NCBI GenBank assembly: GCA_036392615.1
Contig: DASVXQ010000121.1
Location: 1 to 64,000 of the forward strand
Length of the DNA: 64,000 bases
DNA from: DASVXQ01 sp036392615
GTDB lineage: Bacteria > Actinomycetota > CALGFH01
Direction of reading: 5' to 3'
The position numbers and the translations under genes are program-made. Below, one piece after another: positions 36,038-43,820 of this stretch (position 1 is the stretch's first letter; the number at the start of each line of letters is the position of its first letter). The notes under the pieces were generated by a model. The model was not told the DNA's origin. It did no database searches and was given only the letters and a program-made list of their open reading frames with translations.

Positions 36038-36091
36038 TTGACAGGTGGTCGGAAGCGCAGCACGCTTGGCGACATCGTGAATCGATTTGCG
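36038..36091 (+). promoter_or_regulatory. lacI-family promoter with autoregulatory operator O2
   Basis: TTGACA (36038-36043) with a weak -10 CACGCT (36061-36066) at 17-bp spacing predicts a start near 36073, four bases before the GTG of the repressor gene, so the message would be almost leaderless. The operator CGTGAATCGATTTGCG (36076-36091) straddles the start codon. Its right half GATTTGCG equals a half-site of the GH10 operator; the left half (GATTCACG) is weaker. Autorepression is the natural reading. Confidence 0.6.
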
Positions 36092-37090
36092 CCACAGCCG
36101 CGGATCACCATCGCCGACGTCGCCAAGCACGCGGGCGTCAGCAAGACGACCGTCTCGCACGTCCTGTCCCGCAAGCGACCCGTCTCCATGGCCACCACGG
36201 CGCGGGTCGTGGAGGCGATCCAGGCGCTGGGCTACCGCCCCGACGGGATGGCCAGGAGCCTGCGCACCCGCACCTCGCAGATGGTGGCCCTGATCATCCC
36301 GGACATCGCCAACCCCTACTACCCGGGGCTGGCCCGCGGGCTGGAGGACGGCCTCGGCGGGACGACCTACCGCAGCCTGATCTGCAACACCGACCGGCAC
36401 TCCGAGCGCGAGGTCCAGTTCATCGAGGACGTCTGCGACCGCGGCGTGGACGGCATCGTGCTCGACTCGTTCACCCTGACCGGCGAGCGGCTGGCCGAGA
36501 TGATCCCCGACGGCGTGTCGCTGGTCCGGATCGGGACCACGGTCATCGAGGACCCGGGGTTCGACACCGTCCACGCCGACGACGAGCGGGGCGCCTTCGA
36601 CGCCACGACCGTCCTGATCCGCCGCCCCAGCAGCCGCGTCGCCATGATCCAGGGCCCGCCCGGCGCCGGCGGGCGGCGCAACGAGGGGTACCTGCGCGCG
36701 CTGGAGTCCGCGGGCGTGCCGGTGGACCCCGACCTGGTCCTGTCGGGGCAGTGGACGCGCCACGGCGGGGCGGTGGCGATGCGGCGGCTGCTGGCGCTGC
36801 CGGACCCGCCGCAGGCGGTGTTCTGCGCCAACGACCTGATGGCGTTCGGGGTCCTGGACGCGGCGCGCGAGGCCGGCCTGGACATCCCCGGGGACCTGGC
36901 GGTGGCGGGCTTCGACGACATCGAGGCGTCCGCCATGACCCATCCCCCGCTGACCACCGTGTCCAACCCGGCGTACGAGACCGGCCTGCTGGCGGGGATC
37001 CTGCTCAAGGAGCGGATGCTCGGGACGTACAAGGACGAGCCACGCACGGTCACCCTGCCCTGCCGCCTGATCCGGCGGGCCACGGCCTGA
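36077..37090 (+). CDS. LacI-family transcriptional repressor of the glycan locus
   Basis: 337 residues from GTG 36077. The headpiece ITIADVAKHAGVSKTTVSHV leads into LSRKRPVSMATTARVVEAIQ and the hinge helix GYRPDGMARSLRTRTS. The core is a type-1 periplasmic-binding fold (VALIIPDIANPYYPGLARGL; PQAVFCANDLMAFGVLDAA; DLAVAGFDDIEASAMTHPPL). Its ligand is expected to be a sugar from the imported oligosaccharide. Three matching operators (35924, 36076, 46283) lie just downstream of three promoters in the locus, including its own. A nucleoside hydrolase gene follows after ten bases. Confidence 0.9.
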   Translation: MNRFAPQPRITIADVAKHAGVSKTTVSHVLSRKRPVSMATTARVVEAIQALGYRPDGMARSLRTRTSQMVALIIPDIANPYYPGLARGLEDGLGGTTYRSLICNTDRHSEREVQFIEDVCDRGVDGIVLDSFTLTGERLAEMIPDGVSLVRIGTTVIEDPGFDTVHADDERGAFDATTVLIRRPSSRVAMIQGPPGAGGRRNEGYLRALESAGVPVDPDLVLSGQWTRHGGAVAMRRLLALPDPPQAVFCANDLMAFGVLDAAREAGLDIPGDLAVAGFDDIEASAMTHPPLTTVSNPAYETGLLAGILLKERMLGTYKDEPRTVTLPCRLIRRATA

Positions 37091-37100
37091 CCGCGCCGCG

Positions 37101-38024
37101 ATGCTGCGCGTCCACCTGGACACCGACCTGGGGTCGGACACCGACGACCTGTGCGCCCTGGCGATGCTGCTCGGCTGGCCGGAGGTCGAGATCACCGGCG
37201 TGACCACCAACACCGACCCGGGTGGCCTGCGTGCCGGGATGACGGCCTACGCCCTGCGGCTGGCCGGGCGGGACGACGTGCCGGTGCGCGCGGGAGCGGA
37301 GGGGACGCTGTCCGCGCCGATCGTCCCCTTCGCCTTCCCCGACTACTGGCCGGAGCCGGTCGAGCGGCTGCCGTCCGGGCCGGGCGAGGCCCTGGAGCTG
37401 CTGGCCGCCAGCGTCGAGGCGGGCGCCACGGTGGTGGCCGTCGGCCCGTACACCAACCTGGCGATGCTGGAGACCGCGCGGCCGGGGCTGCTGGGGCGGG
37501 CCGACGTGGTGATCATGGGCGGCCACCTCGCCCCCGCGCGCGAGGGCTTCCCGCCGTGGGGACCTGACGAGGACTTCAACCTGCAGCAGGACCACCTGGC
37601 GGCCAGGATCGTGCTGGAGCGGTGCGACCCGGTGGTGGTGCCCCTGGCGGCCACGGCGCAGGTGGCGCTGCGGGCGGCGCACGTGCCGCGCCTGCTCGCG
37701 TCCGGGCGCCTGGGGGCGCTGCTGGCCGCCCAGGGCGAGGCGCATGCCCTCGACCAGGGCATCAGCCAGCTCGCGCGCTCCTGGCCCGGCCTGCCCGACG
37801 ACCTGCTCAACTTCCAGCACGATCCGCTGGCCTGCGCCGTGGCCCTCGGCTGGGAGGGCGTGACCGTGGAGGAGATCCCCACCCGGCTCGAGGTCCGCGA
37901 CGGCCGGCTGCTGATGACGCCACAGCGGGGCGCCCGGCCCCTGCGGGTGGTCACCGCCGTGGACGGCCCCGCGTTCGAGGAGGCCTGGTGCACGGCCGTG
38001 GAGCGCGCCTCAGCCGGCGGCTGA
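37101..38024 (+). CDS. inosine-uridine-preferring nucleoside hydrolase family protein
   Basis: 307 residues. The Ca-binding Asp cluster HLDTDLGSDTDDLCALAML at the N-terminus is the family signature. VVAVGPYTNLAMLE, VVIMGGHLAPAREGFPPWGP, the EDFNLQQDHLAA segment (normally EFN-x2-D-P-x-A) and the late Asp in NFQHDPLACAVAL complete the site. The enzyme hydrolyses N-ribosides to ribose and base; a ribokinase in the divergent operon could use the ribose. The Asp of the usual D-P-E-A motif is kept but the Pro is replaced by His, so a changed substrate (a C- or N-glycoside) is possible. It converges on the SDR gene. Confidence 0.85.
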   Translation: MLRVHLDTDLGSDTDDLCALAMLLGWPEVEITGVTTNTDPGGLRAGMTAYALRLAGRDDVPVRAGAEGTLSAPIVPFAFPDYWPEPVERLPSGPGEALELLAASVEAGATVVAVGPYTNLAMLETARPGLLGRADVVIMGGHLAPAREGFPPWGPDEDFNLQQDHLAARIVLERCDPVVVPLAATAQVALRAAHVPRLLASGRLGALLAAQGEAHALDQGISQLARSWPGLPDDLLNFQHDPLACAVALGWEGVTVEEIPTRLEVRDGRLLMTPQRGARPLRVVTAVDGPAFEEAWCTAVERASAGG

Positions 38025-38054
38025 GCCGCGCCACCGCGCCGGCGGGCCGGCTCC

Positions 38055-38825
38055 TCAGCCTGCCTTGACCACCATCCCGCCGTCGACGCGGAGCAGCTCC
38101 CCGGTGATGAAGGAGGCTTCGTCGGAGGCCAGGAACGCGATCGCGGCGGCGACCTCGTCCGGCTGGCCGACGCGGCCCATGGGGTGCATGGCGGTCCACC
38201 CCCGCAGCACGGCGGCGGGGTCGGCCGAGTCCTGCATGATCCGCTCGTTCATCTCGGTCATGATCGTGCCGGGGATGATGGCGTTGACCCGGATCCCCAT
38301 CGGGGCGTACTCCACGGCCGCCTGGCGGGTCAGCGCATCGATGCCGCCCTTGCTGGCCGCGTAGCCGGCCCAGCCGACGAAGCCGACGTGCGCCTGGACC
38401 GAGCTCAGGTTGACGATGCAGCCGCCGCCCTGCGCCAGCATGCGGGGGATGGCGGCGCGCATGCCCCGCCACACGCCGGAGAGGTTCACGTCGATGACCC
38501 GCGTCCAATCGTCCTCGATCAGCTCGCCGGCCGCACCGGGGACCGCGACCGCGGCGTTGTTGACCAGCACGTCGAGCCGGCCGTGGCGATCGGCGGCCGC
38601 GCCGACGACCGCCTCGAGGTCGGCCATGGAGCGCACGTCGGCGCGCCGGAAGAACGCCTCCCCGCCGGCCTCGCGGATCTGCGCGGCCACGCGCTCGCCG
38701 CCGGCCTCGTCGACGTCGGCGATCCCCACCGTGGCGCCTTCGGCGGCCAGCTTCCGCGCCGTGGCGCGGCCGATCCCCGAGGCCCCTCCGGTCACCACCG
38801 CCACCTTCCCGGCGACCCGGCCCAT
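38055..38825 (-). CDS. classical short-chain dehydrogenase/reductase
   Basis: 256 residues. VAVVTGGASGIGRATARKL is the TGxxxGxG cofactor loop, IADVDEAGG suggests NAD preference (Asp after the second strand), VNNAAVAV is the NNAG-like motif, and the catalytic Ser and Tyr/Lys are in IVNLSSVQAHVG and YAASKGGIDALTRQ. PGTIMTEMNE follows as usual. It is the last gene of the eight-gene GH10 operon and ends 30 bases from the convergent nucleoside hydrolase. With the enoyl-CoA hydratase and CoA-transferase it could oxidise a 3-hydroxyacyl or an alcohol product. Confidence 0.88.
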   Translation of the reverse strand: MGRVAGKVAVVTGGASGIGRATARKLAAEGATVGIADVDEAGGERVAAQIREAGGEAFFRRADVRSMADLEAVVGAAADRHGRLDVLVNNAAVAVPGAAGELIEDDWTRVIDVNLSGVWRGMRAAIPRMLAQGGGCIVNLSSVQAHVGFVGWAGYAASKGGIDALTRQAAVEYAPMGIRVNAIIPGTIMTEMNERIMQDSADPAAVLRGWTAMHPMGRVGQPDEVAAAIAFLASDEASFITGELLRVDGGMVVKAG

Positions 38826-38851
38826 GTCCGCCCTCCTCGCTCCTGGTTCGC

Positions 38852-39640
38852 TCACTCGCCGGTGAAGCGCGCCGCCCGCTTCTCCATGAAGGCGCGGATG
38901 CCCTCGGCGGCGTCGGCGGTGCGGTGCAGGCCGATCAGGGCGTCCTGCTCCCGGGTCAGCCCCTCCTCCAGCGGCGTCTCCATGGCCGTCCGCACCAGCC
39001 CCAGCATCGCCCCGCTCGCCAGCGGCGCCACCTTCGCCACCTGCTCGGCCTTTGCCAGCGCGGCGTCCAGCAGGCGCTCGGGCTCGGTCACCTCCGCCAC
39101 CAGCCCGAGCCGGAACGCGTCCGCCGCGGTCAGGCGCCGTGCCGCCAGCAGCACGTCGGCGGCGACGAACGGCCCGGCGGCCCTGGTCAGCCGCTGGGTC
39201 CCGCCGCCGCCGGGCGACAGCCCGAGCAGCCCCTCCGGCAGACCGAAGCGGGCGTTGGTGGAGGCGACCAGCAGGTCGCAGCAGAGCGCGATCTCGAAGC
39301 CCCCGCCGAGCGCGTAGCCGTTGACGGCCCCGATCACGGGCTTGGGGAAACCGTCCAGCCACGAGAACAGCCGCCGGCTCTCCGCCTGGTAGCGCACGAA
39401 CGCCTGGTGGTCGCCGGCGGCGTACTCGGCGATGTCGGCGCCGGCCACGAAGGCCTTGGAGCCCGCGCCGATCAGGACCACCGCCCGGACACCCGCGTCG
39501 CGCTCGGCCTCGCCGAGACGCCGGTCCAGCTCGCGGAGCACCGTCGAGCTGATCGCGTTCAGCTTGTCGGGCCGGTTGAAGGTCAGCACCGAGGCGGAGC
39601 CCCGGCGCCGCTGCAGCAGGACCTCGTCGCCGCCGGCCAC
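38852..39640 (-). CDS. enoyl-CoA hydratase/isomerase (crotonase) family
   Basis: 262 residues from GTG 39640, which shares a base with the CoA-transferase stop (TAGTG). VLTFNRPDKLNAISSTVLRE opens the fold. The oxyanion-hole segments are KAFVAGADIAEYA and NGYALGGGFEIALCCDL. The first catalytic Glu of hydratases is expected in RFGLPEGLLGLSPGGGGTQR, where a Glu occurs (LPEG), but the second (Glu of P-E-x-x-x-G in crotonase) is not certain. Enzymes of this group hydrate or cleave acyl-CoA thioesters, including hydroxycinnamoyl-CoA. Confidence 0.85.
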   Translation of the reverse strand: MAGGDEVLLQRRRGSASVLTFNRPDKLNAISSTVLRELDRRLGEAERDAGVRAVVLIGAGSKAFVAGADIAEYAAGDHQAFVRYQAESRRLFSWLDGFPKPVIGAVNGYALGGGFEIALCCDLLVASTNARFGLPEGLLGLSPGGGGTQRLTRAAGPFVAADVLLAARRLTAADAFRLGLVAEVTEPERLLDAALAKAEQVAKVAPLASGAMLGLVRTAMETPLEEGLTREQDALIGLHRTADAAEGIRAFMEKRAARFTGE

Positions 39641-40827
39641 TACACGCAGCCCTGGTCGTGCAGCCGCCGGATCTCGGCCGCCGAGTACCCCAGTGAGCCG
39701 AGGATCTCGTCGGTATGCTGGCCGACCGTGGGCGGGCCGAGACGGATGGTCCCCGGCGTCCGGCTGAACCGCGCCGGCACGCCCACCACCCGCACCTCTC
39801 CGACTCCCGGGTACTCCACGGTGGCCAGCAGCTCGTTGTGCGCCACCTGAGGGTCGTCCACCACCTCGTCGAAGGTCCGCACCGGCGCGCACCACACGTC
39901 TCTGGTGGCCAGCAGGTCCAGCCACTCCTTGGTGCCCCGCTCGGGCAGGCGGCGGGCGATGATCCGGTAGACCTCGTCGCGTTCGGACCACGCCCGCTCG
40001 GGCGTGTCGTAGCCGGCCAGCTCCGGAAGCTCCAGCAGGTCGCCGAGCACCGCCAACGACCCCATGGCCAGCGCCAGGTGCCCGTCGGCGGTGCGGTAGA
40101 CGCCGAACGGCGCGGACAGCCAGGCGCCGCCGATGCCAGCCTGGCTGCGGTCCCAGCGGCGCTCCAGGTTCATGAACGCGGTCAGCTCCTGGCACTGCAG
40201 GGCGACGGCGGTGTTGAGCAGGCTGACGTCGATCCGCTGCCCCTCGCCGGTCCGCTCCCGGTGGAACAGCCCCACCATGGCCGAGAACGCCAGCAGCAGC
40301 GCCGTGGAGGCGTCGACGATCGAGCTGCCCGACGGAGTCGGCGGGTCGTCCCTGCGGCCGCCATGGGCCGCCAGCCCGCTCATCGACTGGACCAGCAGGT
40401 CCTGTCCGGGGTGGTCGGCGTAGGGGCCGTCCGGCCCGTACCCCGTCCCGGCGACGTAGACGATCGACGGGTTCACCGCGCGCAGGTCCTGGTAGCCGAT
40501 CCCCAGCCGGTCCATCACCCCGGGGCGGAAGTTCTCGGTGACCAGGTCGCAGGTGGCCGCCAGCCGCAGGACGACCTCGCGGGCCCCGGGGTCCTTCAGG
40601 TTCAGCGTGAGGGAGCGCTTGTTGCGGTTCATCGCCAGGAAGAATGGACTCTGGCCGCCGAGCAGCTCCCCCATGGCCCGGAGCCCGCGCTCCCACTCGC
40701 CCGACCCGGGACGCTCGACCTTGATGACCTCCGCGCCCATGTCGCCGAGGAACTGGGTCGCCCACGGGCCCATCATCATCTGGGTGAAGTCGAGCACCCG
40801 CACGCCGTCCAGCGCCGCCTTCGCCAT
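39640..40827 (-). CDS. family III CoA-transferase (CaiB/BaiF/FRC)
   Basis: 395 residues. ALDGVRVLDFTQMMMGPWAT and QFLGDMGAEVIKVERPGSGE are the family opening, RNKRSLTLNLKDPGAREVVL the CoA-binding segment, and HPGQDLLVQSMSGLAAHGG holds the catalytic Asp. TGEGQRIDVSLLNTAVALQ and the small-domain ends fit the usual 400-residue interlocked dimer. These enzymes move CoA between carboxylic acids (formyl, carnitine, bile-acid, aromatic acids). The gene overlaps the crotonase gene and follows the signal-less binding protein by five bases. Confidence 0.9.
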   Translation of the reverse strand: MAKAALDGVRVLDFTQMMMGPWATQFLGDMGAEVIKVERPGSGEWERGLRAMGELLGGQSPFFLAMNRNKRSLTLNLKDPGAREVVLRLAATCDLVTENFRPGVMDRLGIGYQDLRAVNPSIVYVAGTGYGPDGPYADHPGQDLLVQSMSGLAAHGGRRDDPPTPSGSSIVDASTALLLAFSAMVGLFHRERTGEGQRIDVSLLNTAVALQCQELTAFMNLERRWDRSQAGIGGAWLSAPFGVYRTADGHLALAMGSLAVLGDLLELPELAGYDTPERAWSERDEVYRIIARRLPERGTKEWLDLLATRDVWCAPVRTFDEVVDDPQVAHNELLATVEYPGVGEVRVVGVPARFSRTPGTIRLGPPTVGQHTDEILGSLGYSAAEIRRLHDQGCV

Positions 40828-40832
40828 CGCGC

Positions 40833-42023
40833 TCACGCCCTCCCCGCGGAGGCCGCCGCGCGGCCGCCGCCCCGATCGTTGCGCCGCCAGGCGGCGTCCA
40901 TGGCGGCCAGCGCCTGGCCCGGGTCGCCGCCTTGGCGGAGGTGGTCGTGCACCAGGCCGCCGGCGGCGTCCTGGAACGCCAGGAAGCCGTCGTGGCGGGG
41001 CCGCAGCAGCGCGGCGTCGAGCGCCTCCAGCGTGTCGCGGAAGAACCCGCTCGCGGCGGCGTTCACCGCGGAGTCCGTCCACGCCGAGCGGTGCCCAGGC
41101 TGACCCCCCGCCTCGAAGTACACCGTCCGCTGGATGTCGGGGTCGGCCACGAAGGCCGCGTAGCGGACCGCCTCCCCCACGGCCGGCGAGTGTGCCGACA
41201 CGGCCAGGCCCGCCCCTCCCAGGGTGCCGCGGGGGATGCGGTCGTCGCCGGCGGGCGGTGCCGCGGCGAGCACCAGGCGCTTCCGGAACCCTGGGCGCGC
41301 GTAGTTGACGTAGCCGAACGCCAGCGGGCAGTACGCCAGCTCGTCGGTGGTGCTCATCCGCTCGAGCATGCCTGGTGGGCTCCAGTCGGGGCTCGACGGG
41401 TGGCAGCGCCCCACGAAGGCGCGCAGCAGCGCCAGCGCCTCCAGGCCGGTCCCGCGCGAGACCACCCGGCCGGCCTGCTGGAACGGCTCCTCGCCGAGCG
41501 CGGCGCACACGGCCAGGAAGGCGCAGATCGCGTCCACGGGGATGGTGGGCAGGGTGGCCCACAGGTCCGCCCGCCGCAGCGCGGCGGCGGCGTCCAGCGC
41601 CTCCGGCCAGCTCCGGGGGAGGGCCACGTCAGCGCGCTCCAGCAGGTCGGGCCGGTACGCCGCCACCTGGGCCGCCGCGTCGGTCGCCAGCGCCCAGCGG
41701 TGCCCCTCCCACACATACGACTCGGCGCTGTGCCCCACGCTGCGCTCGGCCAGGGTCGTCGCGTCGAGGTGCTCGTCCAGCGGGACCAGACAGGACCGGG
41801 CCACCGCCTGCCCCAGCGCGGGGTGGTCCAGGTAGATGAGGTCGAACCGCCGCGCCAGCTCCTCCACCGGCTGGTCGGCGAAAGCCTGGAGCGACCGGGT
41901 CGTCCACTCCACGCGCGCTCCCGGCCGCACCGCCGCGTAGGCCGCGGCCGTCGCCTCCAGACCGCCCAGCCCGCGCACGTGGTCCCAGGTGATGCCGCGA
42001 AGGACCGTCGGTGTCACCGCCAT
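40833..42023 (-). CDS. solute-binding-protein-like protein without a signal peptide
   Basis: 396 residues. The fold is that of family-1 extracellular solute-binding proteins: TWDHVRGLGGLEATAAAYAA at the start, FDLIYLDHPALGQAVARSCL, YVWEGHRWALATDAAAQVAA and LPRSWPEALDAAAALRRADL. However, the N-terminus (AVTPTVLRGITWDHV) has no basic-hydrophobic signal and no lipobox, and it is already at the first strand of the domain, so a cytosolic protein is likely. No permease or ATPase gene accompanies it; it lies between CoA-transferase and SMP-30 genes. It may bind a metabolite as a chaperone or sensor. Its start overlaps the SMP-30 stop by ten bases. Confidence 0.65.
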   Translation of the reverse strand: MAVTPTVLRGITWDHVRGLGGLEATAAAYAAVRPGARVEWTTRSLQAFADQPVEELARRFDLIYLDHPALGQAVARSCLVPLDEHLDATTLAERSVGHSAESYVWEGHRWALATDAAAQVAAYRPDLLERADVALPRSWPEALDAAAALRRADLWATLPTIPVDAICAFLAVCAALGEEPFQQAGRVVSRGTGLEALALLRAFVGRCHPSSPDWSPPGMLERMSTTDELAYCPLAFGYVNYARPGFRKRLVLAAAPPAGDDRIPRGTLGGAGLAVSAHSPAVGEAVRYAAFVADPDIQRTVYFEAGGQPGHRSAWTDSAVNAAASGFFRDTLEALDAALLRPRHDGFLAFQDAAGGLVHDHLRQGGDPGQALAAMDAAWRRNDRGGGRAAASAGRA

Positions 42024-42895
42024 CCCCCCGCAAGTGGCAGCCCCTCCACACCGACCTCCAGGCGTGCGAGGTGCCAGCGGCCGAGGTTCGCGGTGAACAT
42101 CGTGGTCCCCCGGAACGCCAGGTTGGTGGGGTGTGCCAGCAGGTGCGCCGACCACTCGCGGAAGAGCACCTCGACGCGGCCCCGCGGGTCGATGCGGAGC
42201 ACCTGGCTCGGCTCGTAGCAGCCGACGTAGAGGTTCCCGGCGACGTCGAATGCCAGGCCGTCGGGCCACGCGCCGGGCGTGGCGGCGACCTCCTCGCGCT
42301 CCCCGGCCGAGCCGTCGTCGCGGATCGGGATGCGGAACACCCGGTTGGCGAACGTCTCCGCCACGTAGAGGTGGCGCCCGTCCGGGCCGAGCGCGAGCCC
42401 GTTGGCGAAGGTGACCTCACGGCCGTACCACAGCTCGCCCTTGCCGTCCCGGTCGAACCGGAACACGCCGGGCCCGGGCCGGCCGAACTCGTGGCTGTCG
42501 GAGACGTAGAGCCGCCCGCCGGCGTCGAACGCCGGGTAGTTCGGGATCCGCAGCCGCTGCCCGGGCGCGCCGTCGGCGAACCGCTCCACCCGGCCGGTCC
42601 GGGTCTCCACCCGGAACACGGCGGCGTGCTTCAGGTCGCACACCAACAGGTCGTCGTCCGGGGCGAAGGCCATCCCCAGGCAGAAGCCGCCGGTGGAGGC
42701 GACCTCCTCGATGGACCTGCCGTCCGGGTCGACCCGGAAGATCTGCCCTCGCTCCCCTCCGCACCAGACCGACCCGTCCCGGTGCACGGCCAGCCCCTCG
42801 GGGTGATCCAGCTGCGGGTCGGTGAGCGTCCCGTCGAAGAACACGCTCGCGCGCCGCTCGTCCAGGAGCCCGGTCGTCGCTGCCACGTCCGTCAC
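42014..42895 (-). CDS. SMP-30/gluconolactonase family protein
   Basis: 293 residues from GTG 42895. A six-bladed propeller with the metal ligand Glu in LDHPEGLAVHRDGSVWCGG, the Asn in VTFANGLALGPDGRHLYVAE and the Asp in AWPDGLAFDVAGNLYVGCYE. Cytosolic members hydrolyse sugar lactones such as xylonolactone or gluconolactone. Two sugar dehydrogenase genes of the Gfo type occur in this locus, so a lactone made by one of them is a plausible substrate. There is no signal peptide. Confidence 0.85.
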   Translation of the reverse strand: MTDVAATTGLLDERRASVFFDGTLTDPQLDHPEGLAVHRDGSVWCGGERGQIFRVDPDGRSIEEVASTGGFCLGMAFAPDDDLLVCDLKHAAVFRVETRTGRVERFADGAPGQRLRIPNYPAFDAGGRLYVSDSHEFGRPGPGVFRFDRDGKGELWYGREVTFANGLALGPDGRHLYVAETFANRVFRIPIRDDGSAGEREEVAATPGAWPDGLAFDVAGNLYVGCYEPSQVLRIDPRGRVEVLFREWSAHLLAHPTNLAFRGTTMFTANLGRWHLARLEVGVEGLPLAGGWR

Positions 42896-42902
42896 CGGGT
42901 CC

Positions 42903-43820
42903 CTAGCGAATGATCAGCGGTCGGAGGGTCCGGTGGGCGATCTCCAGTCCCGCCTTGACGTGGTCCTCGTCGCCACCCCAGACGGGGTCCTCGTGCTCGA
43001 CCGAGAAGACACCGTCGAAGCCGCCCTCGTAGAGCACGTCGACGAGCCGCCGCCAATCGACCTCGCCGAGGCCCGGGACGCGGTAGCGCCACCAGCCGGT
43101 GTCCCAGGGATCCTCCCGCAGCGCCTTGCCGAAGAAGCCGTAGCGGTTGCGGCTGCGTGGGTCGCCCTGGATGTCCTTGGCCTGCCCGTGCGGGATGCGG
43201 TCGATGTAGGGCCGGACCGCCTCGACCGGGTCGATCCCCAGCCACAGGAGATGCGAGGGATCGAAGTTCAGGTAGAGCCCCAGCGAGAACATCCATTCCC
43301 ACAGCTCCGGCGAGTAGGCGAGGTTGCCCGGGTAGCCGTCGGGGTGCCAGCCCTCCATGACGCAGTTCTCGATGATGAGCTTGACCCCGCGCTCGCCGGC
43401 GTGGTCCACCAGCGGCGGGAAGACCGCCTCGGCGTCGCGGAGGTTCTCGGCCACGGACCTGCCCGGGTCACGGCCGATGAAGGTGCCGACGGTGGGGCAG
43501 CCGAGCGCGGCCGCCGCGTCGATGCAGGCGTGGACGTGGTCGTGGGCGGCCTTGCGGGTGACCGGGTCGGGATGCAGGTTGTTGTCGTAATAGCCGAGCG
43601 AGGAGATCTCCAGGCCGAGCCGGTCGAAGAGCGCCCGCGCCCGTTCCGCGTCGGCGCCGGAGAAGTGGGCGGCGTCGATGTGGGTCGCGGTGAAGTCGCG
43701 CCCGCCCACGCGGGGCCAGGCCGCCACCTCCAGCGCGTCGAACCCGTGGGCCGCCGCCCACTCGGCGACCTCCTCCAGGGTCAGCCCTGGCAGGCAGGCG
43801 GTGAAGAAACCAAGCTTCAA
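42903..43820 (-). CDS. sugar phosphate isomerase/epimerase (xylose-isomerase-like TIM barrel)
   Basis: 305 residues from TTG 43820, with GGAGGAGG seven bases upstream and a TTGA overlap with the stop of the preceding gene. LKLGFFTACLPGLTLEEVAE opens an AP_endonuc_2-type barrel. Metal ligands are expected in VKLIIENCVMEGWH (Glu), NFDPSHLLWLG (Asp, His), HGQAKDIQGD and VFSVEHEDPVWGG (Glu). IolE/IolI and hydroxypyruvate-isomerase relatives act on keto sugars and inosose. It probably rearranges the sugar produced by the neighbouring Gfo/Idh/MocA enzyme. Confidence 0.85.
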   Translation of the reverse strand: MKLGFFTACLPGLTLEEVAEWAAAHGFDALEVAAWPRVGGRDFTATHIDAAHFSGADAERARALFDRLGLEISSLGYYDNNLHPDPVTRKAAHDHVHACIDAAAALGCPTVGTFIGRDPGRSVAENLRDAEAVFPPLVDHAGERGVKLIIENCVMEGWHPDGYPGNLAYSPELWEWMFSLGLYLNFDPSHLLWLGIDPVEAVRPYIDRIPHGQAKDIQGDPRSRNRYGFFGKALREDPWDTGWWRYRVPGLGEVDWRRLVDVLYEGGFDGVFSVEHEDPVWGGDEDHVKAGLEIAHRTLRPLIIR

